DNA of 64,000 nucleotides from Draconibacterium sediminis (GCF_000949475.1 NZ_JRHC01000001.1:2540501-2604500), one strand, 5' to 3'; numbered from the stretch's first letter, positions 9,823-20,700 are shown. The notes: a model not told the origin generated them from the letters alone. Numbers and translations are program-made.

Positions 9823-11262
9823 ATGAATCGAATAAGTATTTTTCTATCAATAATTTTATCGTTTTGCTTTACAAATACCTTTGCCGGCAATGGTGTTCAG
9901 CAAAACAACGATAAAAAAACAAACATCCTTTTTGTCTTTATCGACGATATGGGCTTTGCCGATTTGGGATGTTATGGCCGCGAAGATGTTCATACACCAA
10001 ATATCGATCGTTTGGCAAGTGAGGGGATTTTGTTTACCCAGTTTTATGTGAACTCGCCAATTTGTTCTCCATCGCGAACAGCGGTTACAACCGGGCAATA
10101 TCCGGCGCGTTGGGGAATAACTTCATACATCGACAGCCGTGAAGCGAATGAAAACCGGGGAATGAAAAATTACCTCGATTTGTCGGCTCCGTCGGTAGCC
10201 CGCAACATTCAGGCAGCTGGCTATTACACTGCACACATTGGCAAATGGCACATGGGTGGTGGCCGCGATGTAGGTGAGGCACCGTTAATTACCGACTACG
10301 GTTTTGATGAATCGGTAACGCAATTCGAAGGTTTGGGCGAGCGTTTTCTGGCTACCTATGAAACACTGAATCTTCCAGACAGCACGCGCGGATTGGAAAA
10401 ACAATCTGCCCGCTTGGGAAGGGGAGAGGTACATTGGGCAAAACGTGAGAACTTTACTCAGATTTTTGTAGACCGCACCATTGATGCCATTGAAAATGCA
10501 CAAAAAGCGAACAAGCCTTTTTACATTAATCTTTGGCCCGATGATATCCATACGCCGCTTGAGCCGCCGAAAGAATTGCGTGGCGATCTTTCAATGAAAG
10601 CACGGTTTTTGGGTGTTATGCAAGAGATGGATAAACACATGGGCCGACTTTTTGATTACATCCGAAATAATCCGGAACTCCGCGATAATACGCTTATAAT
10701 TTTTACCAGCGATAATGGTCCCGACAAAGCAGTAAACACAGCTGGACCATTTCGTGGCTATAAAACAGTGCTGTACGAAGGCGGATTCCGCGAACCGTTT
10801 ATCAGCTGGTGGCCGGGTAAAATTTCAGAGAAGAAAGCAGGCACAAAAAACACAAAAACCGTAATGGCCGCAATCGATCTTCCTTTGGTATTTATGGAAA
10901 TTGCGGGAGCCACTCCGGATGAAAATGTAACATACGACGGCGAGTTGATGCTGGACGCCATTTCAGGGAAAAAACAACAAAAAAGATCAAAACCGATTTT
11001 TTGGATCCGACCTCCCGATCGTCCCGGTTATGAAGGAACACGGGCACCGGATTTGGCTGTTCGAAAAGGAGATTACAAGTTGCTGATGAATTTCGATGGA
11101 TCGAATGTTCAGTTGTATAACCTTGAAAAGGACATGGGCGAAACACAGAACTTAAAAGATAAAGAACTCGCTAAAGCTGCCGAGTTAAAAAAAGAGCTGG
11201 AAGAATGGTTTAACAGCTATCCGTTAGACATTGATTTAATAAAGTTCTCCTTTAAAAAATGA
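9823..11262 (+). CDS. Sulfatase (S1, CSPSR)
   Basis: This 479-residue protein has a Sec signal (MNRISIFLSI..., cleavage near FAG). The metal pair lies in FIDD (41-42) and the formylglycine motif CSPSRTA begins at Cys81. GKWHMGGG and TSDNGPDKA supply further metal and sulfate ligands. The segment after the active site (GQYPARWGITSYID) resembles N-acetylgalactosamine/galactose sulfatase-like groups, but the subfamily was not tested. The stop codon overlaps the start of the GH43-like gene by an ATGA junction, so the two are translated together. That coupling suggests that desulfation and glycosidic cleavage follow each other on the same oligosaccharide. Periplasmic location is expected. Confidence 0.91.
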   Translation: MNRISIFLSIILSFCFTNTFAGNGVQQNNDKKTNILFVFIDDMGFADLGCYGREDVHTPNIDRLASEGILFTQFYVNSPICSPSRTAVTTGQYPARWGITSYIDSREANENRGMKNYLDLSAPSVARNIQAAGYYTAHIGKWHMGGGRDVGEAPLITDYGFDESVTQFEGLGERFLATYETLNLPDSTRGLEKQSARLGRGEVHWAKRENFTQIFVDRTIDAIENAQKANKPFYINLWPDDIHTPLEPPKELRGDLSMKARFLGVMQEMDKHMGRLFDYIRNNPELRDNTLIIFTSDNGPDKAVNTAGPFRGYKTVLYEGGFREPFISWWPGKISEKKAGTKNTKTVMAAIDLPLVFMEIAGATPDENVTYDGELMLDAISGKKQQKRSKPIFWIRPPDRPGYEGTRAPDLAVRKGDYKLLMNFDGSNVQLYNLEKDMGETQNLKDKELAKAAELKKELEEWFNSYPLDIDLIKFSFKK

Positions 11263-12335
11263 TGAATAATACCCTTAAATTCCTGGTGTTTCTGTTAGCT
11301 TCATTTTGTTTTGTTGCTTGTGCGCACAATAATAGCAAGAAGCAAAATGAAGTTCCTGCACCTCTTTTTGTCGATCCAAACTATCAGGGATCCTGCGATC
11401 CGGAGATCGTTTGGAACGAACACGAACAGCAGTGGTACATTTATTATACAGCCCGTCGTCCGATGCTGGAAAATACCTGGCTGCAAACACCTATTGGAGT
11501 GGCTGTTTCAAAAGACATGATAAACTGGGAATTTAAGGGTTATTGTAAATTTGATGGTGTTGGTGGTGAAAAGGATGCATCATCAACATTTTGGGCGCCT
11601 GCAATTATTTCGGCCAATGATACTTTGCACATGTTTGTTACCTGGAAACCCGACACCATCCCAACGCAGGGAGCCTGGGGCGGGCAGGGGTGGATTGTGC
11701 ATTATAAAACACCTCTTACGAACCCTGTTGATGGCTGGCAAAAGGTAAGTGCCTTGCATGGCGATAACCTGAATACTATCGATGCTACCGTTTACCAAAG
11801 TAAAAATCAGTATCACGTTTGGTTTAAAGGAAAGGAAAAGGGGGCTAAGAAAAATGAGCTCTACCATTTAACCACTTCCGATTTTACCAATTGGCAAGAA
11901 GCCGGCTTCTCAAAAAGCGATGTATTTAATTCCGAAGCAACCGGATCAAATTTCGAGGAGGCACCTTATATTTTTCAGTGGAAAGGGAAGTATTGGTTGA
12001 TTACCGATCCGCACAACGGCTTTTTTGTATACAGTTCTGCTGATGCCGAAAACTGGGAATTTCAGGGTACGATATTAAAAGAAGGTGGCACACGAAATCT
12101 GGATAATTCGATGGCGCGGCATTGCAGCGTTGCAGTAAAAGACGGCCGGGCTTTTATTTTTTATCATGTAGAACCCTGGCGGCGTTACGATCTCGAAAAA
12201 CTGAAAGGCGAGGGGAGAAAACGGATTTTCGATCAGCCCTTAAAAAACAGGGAGAGTGTGCTGCAAATGGCAGAGCTTGAAATTCGAAACAATAAACTAT
12301 ATTGCGATAGAAATAAAACTTTCGAACTTAAATAG
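11259..12335 (+). CDS. GH43-like five-bladed propeller glycosidase, lipoprotein
   Basis: This 358-residue lipoprotein (lipobox CFVAC near residue 21) overlaps the preceding sulfatase by 4 bp (ATGA). The sequence has the features of clan GH-F propellers: CDPEIVW near residue 47, FWAPAI near 110, a segment with IDATV near 170, and FEEAPYIF near 230. The C-terminus VLQMAELEIRNNKLYC is common in Bacteroidota GH43-like exo-enzymes. Likely activities are removal of arabinose, xylose or galactose side groups, but specificity is unknown. A relation to GH117 anhydro-galactosidases was considered; no decisive motif was seen. It is followed by a further sulfatase after 16 bp. Confidence 0.8.
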   Translation: MMNNTLKFLVFLLASFCFVACAHNNSKKQNEVPAPLFVDPNYQGSCDPEIVWNEHEQQWYIYYTARRPMLENTWLQTPIGVAVSKDMINWEFKGYCKFDGVGGEKDASSTFWAPAIISANDTLHMFVTWKPDTIPTQGAWGGQGWIVHYKTPLTNPVDGWQKVSALHGDNLNTIDATVYQSKNQYHVWFKGKEKGAKKNELYHLTTSDFTNWQEAGFSKSDVFNSEATGSNFEEAPYIFQWKGKYWLITDPHNGFFVYSSADAENWEFQGTILKEGGTRNLDNSMARHCSVAVKDGRAFIFYHVEPWRRYDLEKLKGEGRKRIFDQPLKNRESVLQMAELEIRNNKLYCDRNKTFELK

Positions 12336-12351
12336 CATAAACCTAAAACTG

Positions 12352-13902
12352 ATGAGCAAATTAAACCTTCACCTTTTTCTTCTGCTTCTACTTGGTGTTT
12401 TCAGCTCCTGTTCAACAGGCACAAAAAGCATCGAGACTAAATCAGAAAAGCCAAACATTGTTATCATTTATCTTGACGACCTGGGCTATGGCGATGTTAG
12501 TGCCTACGGAGCCATTGAAATTCAAACGCCAAATATTGATCGTTTGGCCAACAACGGAGTAATGTTTACCGATGGTCATGCATCTTCGGCAACGTGTACG
12601 CCGAGCCGTTATGCCCTGTTAACCGGAGTTTATCCGTGGCGAAATAAGGATGCCAAAATTTTACCGGGCACCGCATCGCTGATTATTGATACCGCACAGG
12701 TAACCATTCCTAAAATGTTAAAAGAGCAGGGCTATTATACCGGAGTGGTTGGAAAATGGCACCTTGGCTTAGGTAGTGGTCAGGTGAATTGGAACGAGCA
12801 CGTTTCGCCGGGGCCAAATGAAGTGGGTTTCGACTATTCGTACATTATGGCTGCCACGCAAGACCGCGTACCAACAGTTTACCTCAAAAATGGACTGGTT
12901 GAAGGCCTTGATCCGAACGATACGATAGAAGTGGACTACAGTAAGAATTTTGAAGGCGAACCAACCGGCAAGGACAATCCTGAATTGCTGACGATGAAAT
13001 GGCATCACGGGCATAACAACTCAATCGTTAATGGTATTCCGCGAATTGGCTTTATGAAAGGTGGCAAGAAAGCTAAATGGAGCGATGTGGATATGGCCGA
13101 CCATTTTCTTGCAAAAGCTCAGAACTACGTAAAACAACACAAAAACGAGCCATTCTTTTTGTATTATGCCCTGCAGCAACCTCACGTTCCGCGTACACCA
13201 CATCCGCGATTTGTTGGCAGTACCGATCTTGGACCGCGTGGAGATGTGATTGTTGAAGCCGACTGGTGTATAGGTAAGTTTATAAAAACACTGGAAGAAG
13301 AGGGAATTTTGGAAAATACACTGATCATTTTATCGAGCGACAATGGCCCGGTACTTAACGATGGCTATTACGATGATGCTGTTGAGCGAATTGGCAATCA
13401 CGACCAAAACGGTGGACTGCGAGGTGGGAAGTACAGTTTGTTTGAAGCCGGAACACGAGTTCCTTTTATCACTTACTGGAAAGGAAAAATTGAGCCTAAA
13501 AAATCGGACGCGCTAATCAGCCAGATTGATATTCTTGCATCAGTTGCGAAATTAACCGGCGCAGAAGTAAATTCTTCTGATAGTGAGGAGTTGTTAGATG
13601 TTTTACTCGGGAAATCGGATGAAGGTAGAGAAGAACTTGTATTAGAGGCATCTTCACGTACAGCGCTACGTAAAAACAACTGGTTAATGATTCCACCATA
13701 CAAAGGGGCGGCAGTTGCAGTGCAGGTTAATATCGAATTGGGAAATTCTTCGGAGTTCCAGCTTTACAATCTGAATGATGACATAGGTCAGCAGACGAAT
13801 CTGGCCAAAACAAATCCCGACAAATTGAATGAAATGATCGGTGATTACAAAGAAATTGTTGGAACAATGAATTCAGAAGTAGAGGCGTTGGAATTGAAAT
13901 AA
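12352..13902 (+). CDS. Sulfatase lipoprotein (S1, CTPSR)
   Basis: The true start is taken as the ATG at 12352, which begins a lipoprotein signal (LLLLGVFSSC, Cys20). The longer frame from 12256 would overlap the previous gene by 80 bp and hide the signal. The product has about 516 residues. The metal pair is in YLDD (42-43), the formylglycine motif CTPSRYALLTGVYPWR starts at Cys82, and GKWHLG and SSDNGP follow. The YALLTGVYPWR signature is common to a branch often annotated as arylsulfatase or galactose-6-sulfatase-like (possibly S1_15). It ends the tight operon: the next gene is 196 bp away. Confidence 0.91.
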   Translation: MSKLNLHLFLLLLLGVFSSCSTGTKSIETKSEKPNIVIIYLDDLGYGDVSAYGAIEIQTPNIDRLANNGVMFTDGHASSATCTPSRYALLTGVYPWRNKDAKILPGTASLIIDTAQVTIPKMLKEQGYYTGVVGKWHLGLGSGQVNWNEHVSPGPNEVGFDYSYIMAATQDRVPTVYLKNGLVEGLDPNDTIEVDYSKNFEGEPTGKDNPELLTMKWHHGHNNSIVNGIPRIGFMKGGKKAKWSDVDMADHFLAKAQNYVKQHKNEPFFLYYALQQPHVPRTPHPRFVGSTDLGPRGDVIVEADWCIGKFIKTLEEEGILENTLIILSSDNGPVLNDGYYDDAVERIGNHDQNGGLRGGKYSLFEAGTRVPFITYWKGKIEPKKSDALISQIDILASVAKLTGAEVNSSDSEELLDVLLGKSDEGREELVLEASSRTALRKNNWLMIPPYKGAAVAVQVNIELGNSSEFQLYNLNDDIGQQTNLAKTNPDKLNEMIGDYKEIVGTMNSEVEALELK

Positions 13903-14098
13903 TAGCTCTTTATTTATTACTGTTTCTTTCGTTGAAAGCTTTTTCTTAACTTGCTGACTGGCGCCTTGCAGTTGAAATATCAAAGTAATATTCTGATGAA
14001 TATTGTTCTGCCAGACCTTGGTTGACAAGCCGCCGTGTAGCAGATAAATATTGCCTGGTAAAGCATTTGGCAGAAATTAATAAAACTTATTAAACCGG
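13903..14098 (+). other. Intergenic region with inverted repeat before sulfatase
   Basis: No gene is seen in these 196 bases. Two perfect 8-base arms, TTCTGCCA (14006-14013) and TGGCAGAA (14068-14075), form an inverted repeat with a 54-base spacer, so the leader of the following sulfatase mRNA could fold. No T-run follows, so it is not a clear terminator. The sulfatase at 14099 may have its own promoter here, but no good consensus was found. Confidence 0.3.
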
Positions 14099-15703
14099 AT
14101 GAAACGAATGCAAATTATTGGACGGGTACTTATTGGACTTTTGTTGCTGAATGTTACAACAACATGTTTCGCATTTCAAGAAAGTGAAAAGACGAAAACT
14201 AAACCGAATATCATTATTATCCTTGCTGATGATATGGGGTATTCAGATATTGGCTGTTACGGTGGAGAAATGCAAACGCCAAATATCGATAAGCTGGCCG
14301 CTGAAGGAATTCGGTTTACTAACTTTTACAATGCAGCGCGCTGTTGCCCAACCCGTGCATCCTTACTTACTGGTCTTTATCCGCATGAAGCCGGTATGGG
14401 TGGGATGGTACAAACCGGAGATACAGAACCGGGGCCGTATCAGGGGTACCTGAATAACGAATGTGTTACCATTGCAGAAGTTTTAAAAGAAGCCGGTTAT
14501 TATACGGCAGCATCCGGGAAATGGCATGTTGGAGAGGAACGCCCCAACTGGCCGGTCGACAGGGGATTCGATAATTATCATGGGCTAATCAGCGGAGCGG
14601 CCAACTACTTCGATATAACAAAAGCAAAAAACGATCGTGTAAAACGGGTTTTTGCCAAAGACAGTGCGGCTTATGTTCCCGATCCGAACGGGTTTTACAT
14701 GACCGATTTTATTACCGAAAATGCATTGGAATATCTGCAAACGGCTCAGCAAAAAGAACAACCTTTTTTCTTGTATCTGGCCTACACAGCACCCCACTGG
14801 CCATTACATGCTTTACAGGAAGATATTCAGAAATTCCGGGGAAAATTCAGAAAAGGCTGGGACGTATTGCGGCAAGAACGGATTGTCCGTATGAAGAAAA
14901 TGGGCATTGTTGATGATGATATACAAATGAGCGAACGAGATGAAATGGTAGATGCCTGGGAAGATTTGAGTGACGAGGAGAAAGATAAAATGGATTTGTT
15001 AATGTCGATTTATGCCGCGCAGATTTATCGGATGGATATTGGCATTGGCCGTATAATGGATAAGTTGGAAAAAATGGGAGAAAGCGAAAATACAATGGTG
15101 CTTTTTCTTTCAGATAACGGCGGATGTGCCGAAGGAGGTAAAAATGGGCAGGACTTCTGGGGGAATTTCTGGGACGGTGATGCGGTACCCGGAACAGGAG
15201 ACTCCTACCACAACTATGGCCGCTCGTGGGCCAACCTTAGCAATACGCCTTACCGGATGTTTAAACATTGGGTTCACGAAGGTGGAATTATTACCCCTCT
15301 GATAGCAAGGTGGCCAAAAGGAATTGAAAATGAAGGAACAATAACACGACAGCTCGGTACTATCCGCGATATTATGGCAACATGCTGCGATATGGCAGAT
15401 GCAAACTACCCCGAAGAATATAAAGGTGCTGCAATAAAACCAACAAACGGGCAAAGTTTGGTACCTGTTTTTCGTGGCGAAACTTCAGAGAAAAGCACTC
15501 CGCTGTTCTGGGAACACGAAGGAAATGCCGCTGTTCGAATGGGCGATTGGAAATTGGTATCAAAAGACGGAGAGGACTGGGAACTGTATAATTTAAATAC
15601 TGACCCAACAGAATTAGAAAATGTTATCGACGAAAATTCCGACAGACAAAAACTAATGATTAAAGCCTATAGTGACTGGGCAACCTCGATTGGCGTAAAA
15701 TGA
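14099..15703 (+). CDS. Arylsulfatase-type sulfatase (CCPTR), paralogue of 2908 gene
   Basis: This 534-residue exported sulfatase has a hydrophobic signal (LIGLLLLNVTTTCFAF). The metal pair is in ILADD (45-46), the active site is CCPTRAS with the modified Cys at 82, and SGKWHVG, AYTAPHWP and LSDNGGC follow. It shares the CCPTRASLL core, the insertion with VRMKKMGIVDD and the RSWANLSNTPYRMFKHWVHEGG segment with the sulfatase at 2908, so the two are clear paralogues. They may act on different sulfated positions or on oligosaccharides of different length. It is separated by 196 bp from the upstream operon and by 290 bp from the sigma factor gene, so it is perhaps transcribed singly. Confidence 0.92.
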   Translation: MKRMQIIGRVLIGLLLLNVTTTCFAFQESEKTKTKPNIIIILADDMGYSDIGCYGGEMQTPNIDKLAAEGIRFTNFYNAARCCPTRASLLTGLYPHEAGMGGMVQTGDTEPGPYQGYLNNECVTIAEVLKEAGYYTAASGKWHVGEERPNWPVDRGFDNYHGLISGAANYFDITKAKNDRVKRVFAKDSAAYVPDPNGFYMTDFITENALEYLQTAQQKEQPFFLYLAYTAPHWPLHALQEDIQKFRGKFRKGWDVLRQERIVRMKKMGIVDDDIQMSERDEMVDAWEDLSDEEKDKMDLLMSIYAAQIYRMDIGIGRIMDKLEKMGESENTMVLFLSDNGGCAEGGKNGQDFWGNFWDGDAVPGTGDSYHNYGRSWANLSNTPYRMFKHWVHEGGIITPLIARWPKGIENEGTITRQLGTIRDIMATCCDMADANYPEEYKGAAIKPTNGQSLVPVFRGETSEKSTPLFWEHEGNAAVRMGDWKLVSKDGEDWELYNLNTDPTELENVIDENSDRQKLMIKAYSDWATSIGVK

Positions 15704-15992
15704 AAATATAACTTTTTCAGAACCTGCAGGCATGGAAGCATTCGGGCAAAAAGTTACTTAACTTTTTTGTGTGAAGTAAACCCTCGCTTTGTTTCATTTG
15801 TATTCTTATCTAAATCGAATACACAAAAATGGATTTATAAATCAGATCGGAAACCATTTATCTAATAGCCCTTTATCTGCTGAATTGCCGGTAACTTTTC
15901 ATCATCTCGTTAAAAATAATTTTCCTTGTCATACAAGAAGTGTAGTATTTTATTAATATTTGTAAGATTACACTAACTAACGAGCTAATTGC
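15704..15992 (+). other. Intergenic region with weak terminator-like hairpin
   Basis: No gene is seen between the last sulfatase of the first block and the ECF sigma factor gene. An A/T-rich hairpin (about 15747-15769: CAAAAAGTT, loop ACTT, then AACTTTTTTG) could act as a weak terminator for the sulfatase. The rest must contain the promoter of the sigma/anti-sigma operon, but no convincing -33/-7 pair was identified. Confidence 0.35.
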
Positions 15993-16553
15993 GTGGATGA
16001 TCTATTCTTAAAAAAAGGTCTTAACGAACAGAATAAGATTGTTTTCGACTTCTTGTTTCAATACTATTACAGTGGTTTATGTGCTTATGCCGAAACGATT
16101 GTTAGGGAAGAGGAAGTTGCCGAAGATATTGTACAGGAATTGTTTGTTAAAATCTGGATTAATTCAAAAAAGATTTCAGTAAATGGCTCGTTAAAAAGCT
16201 ATCTGTTTACAGCGGTACGCAACCGGTGTTTCGACTTCTTAAAACATCAGAATGTTAAATCACGTTCAGCCCGGTTGAACCATGGAAAAGGAGATGTTGA
16301 TGAGTCTACTCCTGAAAATTGGCTGGTAGAATCGGAACTTCGCGATATAATTGAGAATAGTATTACTAAGCTGGCTCCCCGCTGTCGGGAAATATTTATG
16401 ATGAGTCGTTTTGATGGATTAAAAAATCAGGAAATTGCTGATAAATTAGGGCTTTCGAAACGTACCGTCGAACTCCAGATTACAAATGCACTAAAGGCTT
16501 TGCGTAAAGACTTGAAGCCATATCTCCCTGTTGTTCTGCTTCCATTTTTATAG
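15993..16553 (+). CDS. ECF RNA polymerase sigma factor (PUL type)
   Basis: This 186-residue sigma-70 family ECF factor starts at a GTG; an in-frame stop lies just upstream and no earlier ATG exists. The N-terminal half holds region 2 (YYYSGLCAYAETIV...VAEDIVQELFVKIW, then SYLFTAVRNRCFDFLK). The C-terminal half holds region 4 (LAPRCREIFMMSRFDGLKNQEIADKLGLSKRTVELQI). The FecR-type anti-sigma gene follows after 62 bp, then SusC with an STN domain. This is the known arrangement in which substrate binding at SusC is signalled through FecR to free the sigma factor and raise transcription of the transport genes. Confidence 0.93.
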   Translation: MDDLFLKKGLNEQNKIVFDFLFQYYYSGLCAYAETIVREEEVAEDIVQELFVKIWINSKKISVNGSLKSYLFTAVRNRCFDFLKHQNVKSRSARLNHGKGDVDESTPENWLVESELRDIIENSITKLAPRCREIFMMSRFDGLKNQEIADKLGLSKRTVELQITNALKALRKDLKPYLPVVLLPFL

Positions 16554-16615
16554 AAAACTAAATTTCTTTCAAAATAAATATGTGTGTTTAGGTTCCTGCT
16601 CGTCATTAAATCAAA

Positions 16616-17650
16616 ATGAGCAAAGAACAATATATCGAAGAATTACTTCCGGGCTGGTTTGAAGACTCACTTAGCCGGGAAGAAAAACAAAAAGTATCCG
16701 AATGGATAGATGCTTCAGATGAAAATGCCAGATCTTTTAACGAGTTTGAAAAAGTATGGCAGCAAACAGAGCGTCTTCGGAGCATGCAAAAGTATGATGC
16801 CGTTCAGGCACTTCAAAAGGTTCATAAACGAATACATAATACCACAAAAACCAGCTTTGTAGAGATTTTTAAAAGAATTGCAGCGGTTTTAATTCTGCCG
16901 CTGTTGTTCGCCAGTATTTATTTCTACTTGCAGGAACCGGATATCGCACCGGAAGCCCAACAGTGGTATACGCTAAAAACTGAAACAGGAATGCGATCGC
17001 AGTTCGAATTACCCGACGGAACTTACGTATTCTTAAATTCAAACACAAGCTTGCGCTACCCACTTGCTTTTTCGGGCAATACAAGGGAAGTAGAGCTTCA
17101 GGGAGAAGCCTATTTTGACGTGGCGAAAAATGACGAGAAGCCCTTTCTTGTTAACACCGGAAAAATTGTAGTGGAAGTAACAGGTACAGAATTTAAAGCC
17201 TCAAATTACACGGATGAACAACTCGTTGAAGTCGTTTTGGTTGAAGGCAGTGTTAATCTTTGTCAATGTGCCGCTTCCGGGCAACGCAGTGTAATTCAGG
17301 CATTAAAACCCGGTGATAAAGCAACGCTTGCCGGTAGTGATAACAAACTTTTTGTAGAACAGGTTGATGTGGCTAAATACATTGCCTGGAAAAATGGAGT
17401 ATTAATGTTTCGCGACGATTCTATGGAAGACGTTGTACGACGACTTAATCGTTGGTACAATGTTGATATTGACATAAGTAGCGTTTACCTGGAGGACTAT
17501 GTATACACCGCCACATTTGAAGACGAAACCCTGATTCAGGTGCTTGATTTGCTAAAACTTTCTGCACCAATTGATTATAGAATTAAAAATAGAAAACGCA
17601 AAGCCGATAATACTTTTAGCAAAATGGAGATTGAGATCATCGAAAAATAA
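16616..17650 (+). CDS. FecR-family anti-sigma factor
   Basis: This 344-residue inner-membrane protein has a cytoplasmic N-terminal part (1-85) that would bind the sigma factor, one membrane helix (about 87-105, IAAVLILPLLFASIYFYL), and a periplasmic FecR domain (about 120-225, with LPDGTYVFLNSNTSLRYP and LQGEAYFDVAKN). A C-terminal DUF4974-like part (about 265-335, with MFRDDSMEDVVRRLNRWY) follows. It lies between the ECF sigma factor and SusC, whose STN domain is the expected periplasmic partner. It should hold the sigma factor inactive until SusC signals the presence of glycan. Confidence 0.93.
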   Translation: MSKEQYIEELLPGWFEDSLSREEKQKVSEWIDASDENARSFNEFEKVWQQTERLRSMQKYDAVQALQKVHKRIHNTTKTSFVEIFKRIAAVLILPLLFASIYFYLQEPDIAPEAQQWYTLKTETGMRSQFELPDGTYVFLNSNTSLRYPLAFSGNTREVELQGEAYFDVAKNDEKPFLVNTGKIVVEVTGTEFKASNYTDEQLVEVVLVEGSVNLCQCAASGQRSVIQALKPGDKATLAGSDNKLFVEQVDVAKYIAWKNGVLMFRDDSMEDVVRRLNRWYNVDIDISSVYLEDYVYTATFEDETLIQVLDLLKLSAPIDYRIKNRKRKADNTFSKMEIEIIEK

Positions 17651-17662
17651 CTAACATATAAA

Positions 17663-17707
17663 ACAAAGGGAAGCGTTGGCCCGCTTCCCATTGTACTTTC
17701 CCTTTGT
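17663..17707 (+). promoter_or_regulatory. Nested hairpins in leader of susC-like gene
   Basis: A perfect 8-bp stem GGGAAGCG/CGCTTCCC with loop TTGGCC lies at 17668-17689. A competing outer pairing, ACAAAGGGAAG (17663-17673) with CTTTCCCTTTGT (17696-17707), shares its left arm. The two folds exclude each other. The site lies between the anti-sigma gene and the SusC gene, so it may be a partial terminator or a leader control element. A T-rich stretch (CTTTTTGG) follows. Function is inferred. Confidence 0.45.
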
Positions 17708-17769
17708 CTTTTTGGCCAAAGATAAAGGGGAACTAATAAATATTATTAATTCAAAAGCGAAGTAAACTT

Positions 17770-20700
17770 ATGAAAAAATTTGGAATGAATTGGCCCGGGC
17801 TGAAAAAGCTATGGGCTACTAAAACTTTTTTGTGTATGAGGTTAACATTGTATGTCTTTTTCCTCGCTGTTATTCAGGGATTTGCTGTTGATAGCTATTC
17901 TCAGGTAACAAAACTAAGCCTTGAGGTTTCTAACTCAACCGTTCGCGAAGTATTAACACAAATCGAAAGCGAAACCGAATTTTATTTTTTGTACAACAGC
18001 AAAATTGTTGATGTTGAACGTAAAATAAATGTAAGCCTTCAAAGTAAAAAAATTGAGGAGGTACTTGATGTGATTTTCAATGGAACACCTGTGGAGTATA
18101 CCATTGTTGATCGGCAGATTGTTTTGTCAAACTCCGAATTGAATTCGGATGGCGAACAAAATAAGCAAATAAAGGGTACTGTGAGAGATGAGAATGGTGA
18201 ACCCTTGCCGGGTGTTACAATTGTTTTTCAAGGTACAACCCAGGGAACAATTTCTGATATTGATGGCAATTATTCGATGATAATGCCCGATGATGCAGAG
18301 GTACTTGTTTTCTCTTTTATTGGAATGATGACTCAGGAAGTCAGTATTGATGGTAAGGAGGAAGTTAATGTAACGATGATACAGGATTATATCGGTATTG
18401 AAGAGGTAGTGGCCATTGGATACGGTACTACCAAGAAAGAAGATCTGGTATCATCTGTAGCACAGGTAAAAGCCGAAATTATTGAAAATCAGCCAACTGT
18501 TCGTGTCGATCAGGCTCTGCAAGGGCGTGCTGCAGGTGTTGAGGTAACCTCTACCAGTGGTGTTCCGGGAGGTAATGCAGTCATTCGTATTAGGGGAACC
18601 AGTTCGATTAACGGTAATAACAACCCGTTATATGTAATTGACGGATTTATTGCCGGAACAGATTTTAACCTAAACAACCTTAACGTTAACGACATTGAAT
18701 CGATTGAAGTGCTGAAAGATGCAACTGCACTTGCTATTTATGGTACAAGGGGAGCTTCAGGGGTAATTTTAATTACCTCGAAAAATGGTAAAAACCTTGC
18801 AAAGGGTAAAACTCAGGTTAGTGTGAACCAATACCTGAGTTATCAGCAAACAGCAAACCGAATTGAGCTGGCCGACTCAAAACTGTATGCTGAATATCGT
18901 AATGAAGAAGCACAGTTTGTACCCGGCCCCGATGGTTATGGATATACTGATTCATCCTTGCCACTGATCTTCGATGATCCGGCATCGGCACCGTATACCG
19001 ATTGGATTGACCTGGTATCTCAAAACGGATTAATTAATAATACCGACGTATCAATTACCGGTAATGCCGATAAGGCCAATTATTATATTTCTTTTAATCA
19101 TTTTGATCAGGAAGGAGTTGTAAGAGCTTCAGGTATTGAGCGTTTTTCATTACGTACCAACCTGGATTTTAATTTGTCTGATAAATTTACAACGGGTGTT
19201 CGTTTAAACATTTCGAAGTTTAAAAAAGAGAACAATAAAGTTGCATATAGTCAGATTGTTACGGCAGTACTTCCCATTCGTGAGGTATATACCGAAGATG
19301 GCAGTTTTACTTCAACCAATCCTGTTAGTGGGTCATTACAACGTAATCCTGAAGCGGATATTCAGATGCGCGTTAATCACGATTTGGTTACAAATATTAT
19401 ATCAAACGCATACCTGGAATTTAAGCCGGTTAAAGACCTGGTATTTCGTAGCTCTGTTGGTGTTGAATTAAATTACTTTAAAGGTAATGTTTACAATCCC
19501 GGAGCACTGCCCGAGCGTTCAGCCCAGGGAGTTGGCGGATATGCCAGTATCGATACCAATCAGAAACAAAGTATTTTGAATGAAAATACAGTAACCTACA
19601 ATTTAGATTTGGGAGATCACAACATCAAAGTTCTGGGTGGTTTTACCATGCAAAAAATTTCAAACGAATCGGTTAGTACTGCTGCCGAGGGATTCCCAAA
19701 TGATGTTCTGGAGTTTAATAATCTTAGCTTTGGTTCAGATCCGCTGTTAAACCAGGTAGGATCGGGTTACAACCAACGTACTTTTGTTTCAATGCTTAGT
19801 CGTATTAACTATGGTTATAAAGGAAAATACCTGTTAACATTAGTGGGACGTCGTGATGGCTCTTCGGTTTTTGAAAATGGGAATAAATATGCATTCTTTC
19901 CGTCAGTTGGTGTAGCCTGGAACGTTTATAAAGAGCAGTTTATGGAGGATTTTGGATCCATTTCCATGATGAAATTAAGAGGAAGTTATGGTATTGTTGG
20001 AGAACAAGGGGTTAATCCATATAATTCGTTGGCTAAATTCAACAGTTCGGCAACCTATTTTAACGAAACATTAGTACCTGCAGTGCTTATTGGTGGTTTG
20101 CCTAGTAAAGATCTAACCTGGGAAACAACAAAACAATGGGATTTTGGTGTTGAAATGGGATTTTTGAATAACCGCTTTGGCTTCGAAGTCGACCTGTATA
20201 AAAAAACAACCGAAGATCTGCTGCTGGCGCGTGATTTACCCGGAACAGCCGGTGGGTCGCAGTTGCAAAATGTTGGATCGATCGAAAATAAGGGACTCGA
20301 GTTTAGTGTTCATTCAGTAAACATTTCGAAATCTGATTTTAGTTGGGAAACAACTTTTACACTTTCTGCTAACCGAAATAAGGTTCTCGACCTTGGCGGA
20401 GACGATTATATAAACTTAAACCAGCCGAGTAACCAGGGTGGGGCGGGATTACGCTTGATTCCAGGCGAACCGGCACCTGTGTTTGTTGGTGCAACTTACC
20501 TGGGAACCTATAAAACAGAACAGGAAATTATTGACGATGGCCGCGTTGGAGTATCTTTTCTCGGAGGTCCGCGTTATGTTGATTTAGATGGAAACTCGGT
20601 GATTAACGATGAAGATAAATTGCCGATCGGTAGTCCGCAGCCTGATTTTTACGGCGGATTACGAAATACACTCAATTATAAAGGATTTACCTTCGATTGT

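Noticed and set aside
12256..12351. Upstream extension of the sulfatase frame
   Set aside because: It overlaps the preceding GH43-like gene by 80 bp and would bury the lipoprotein signal. The ATG at 12352 is preferred.
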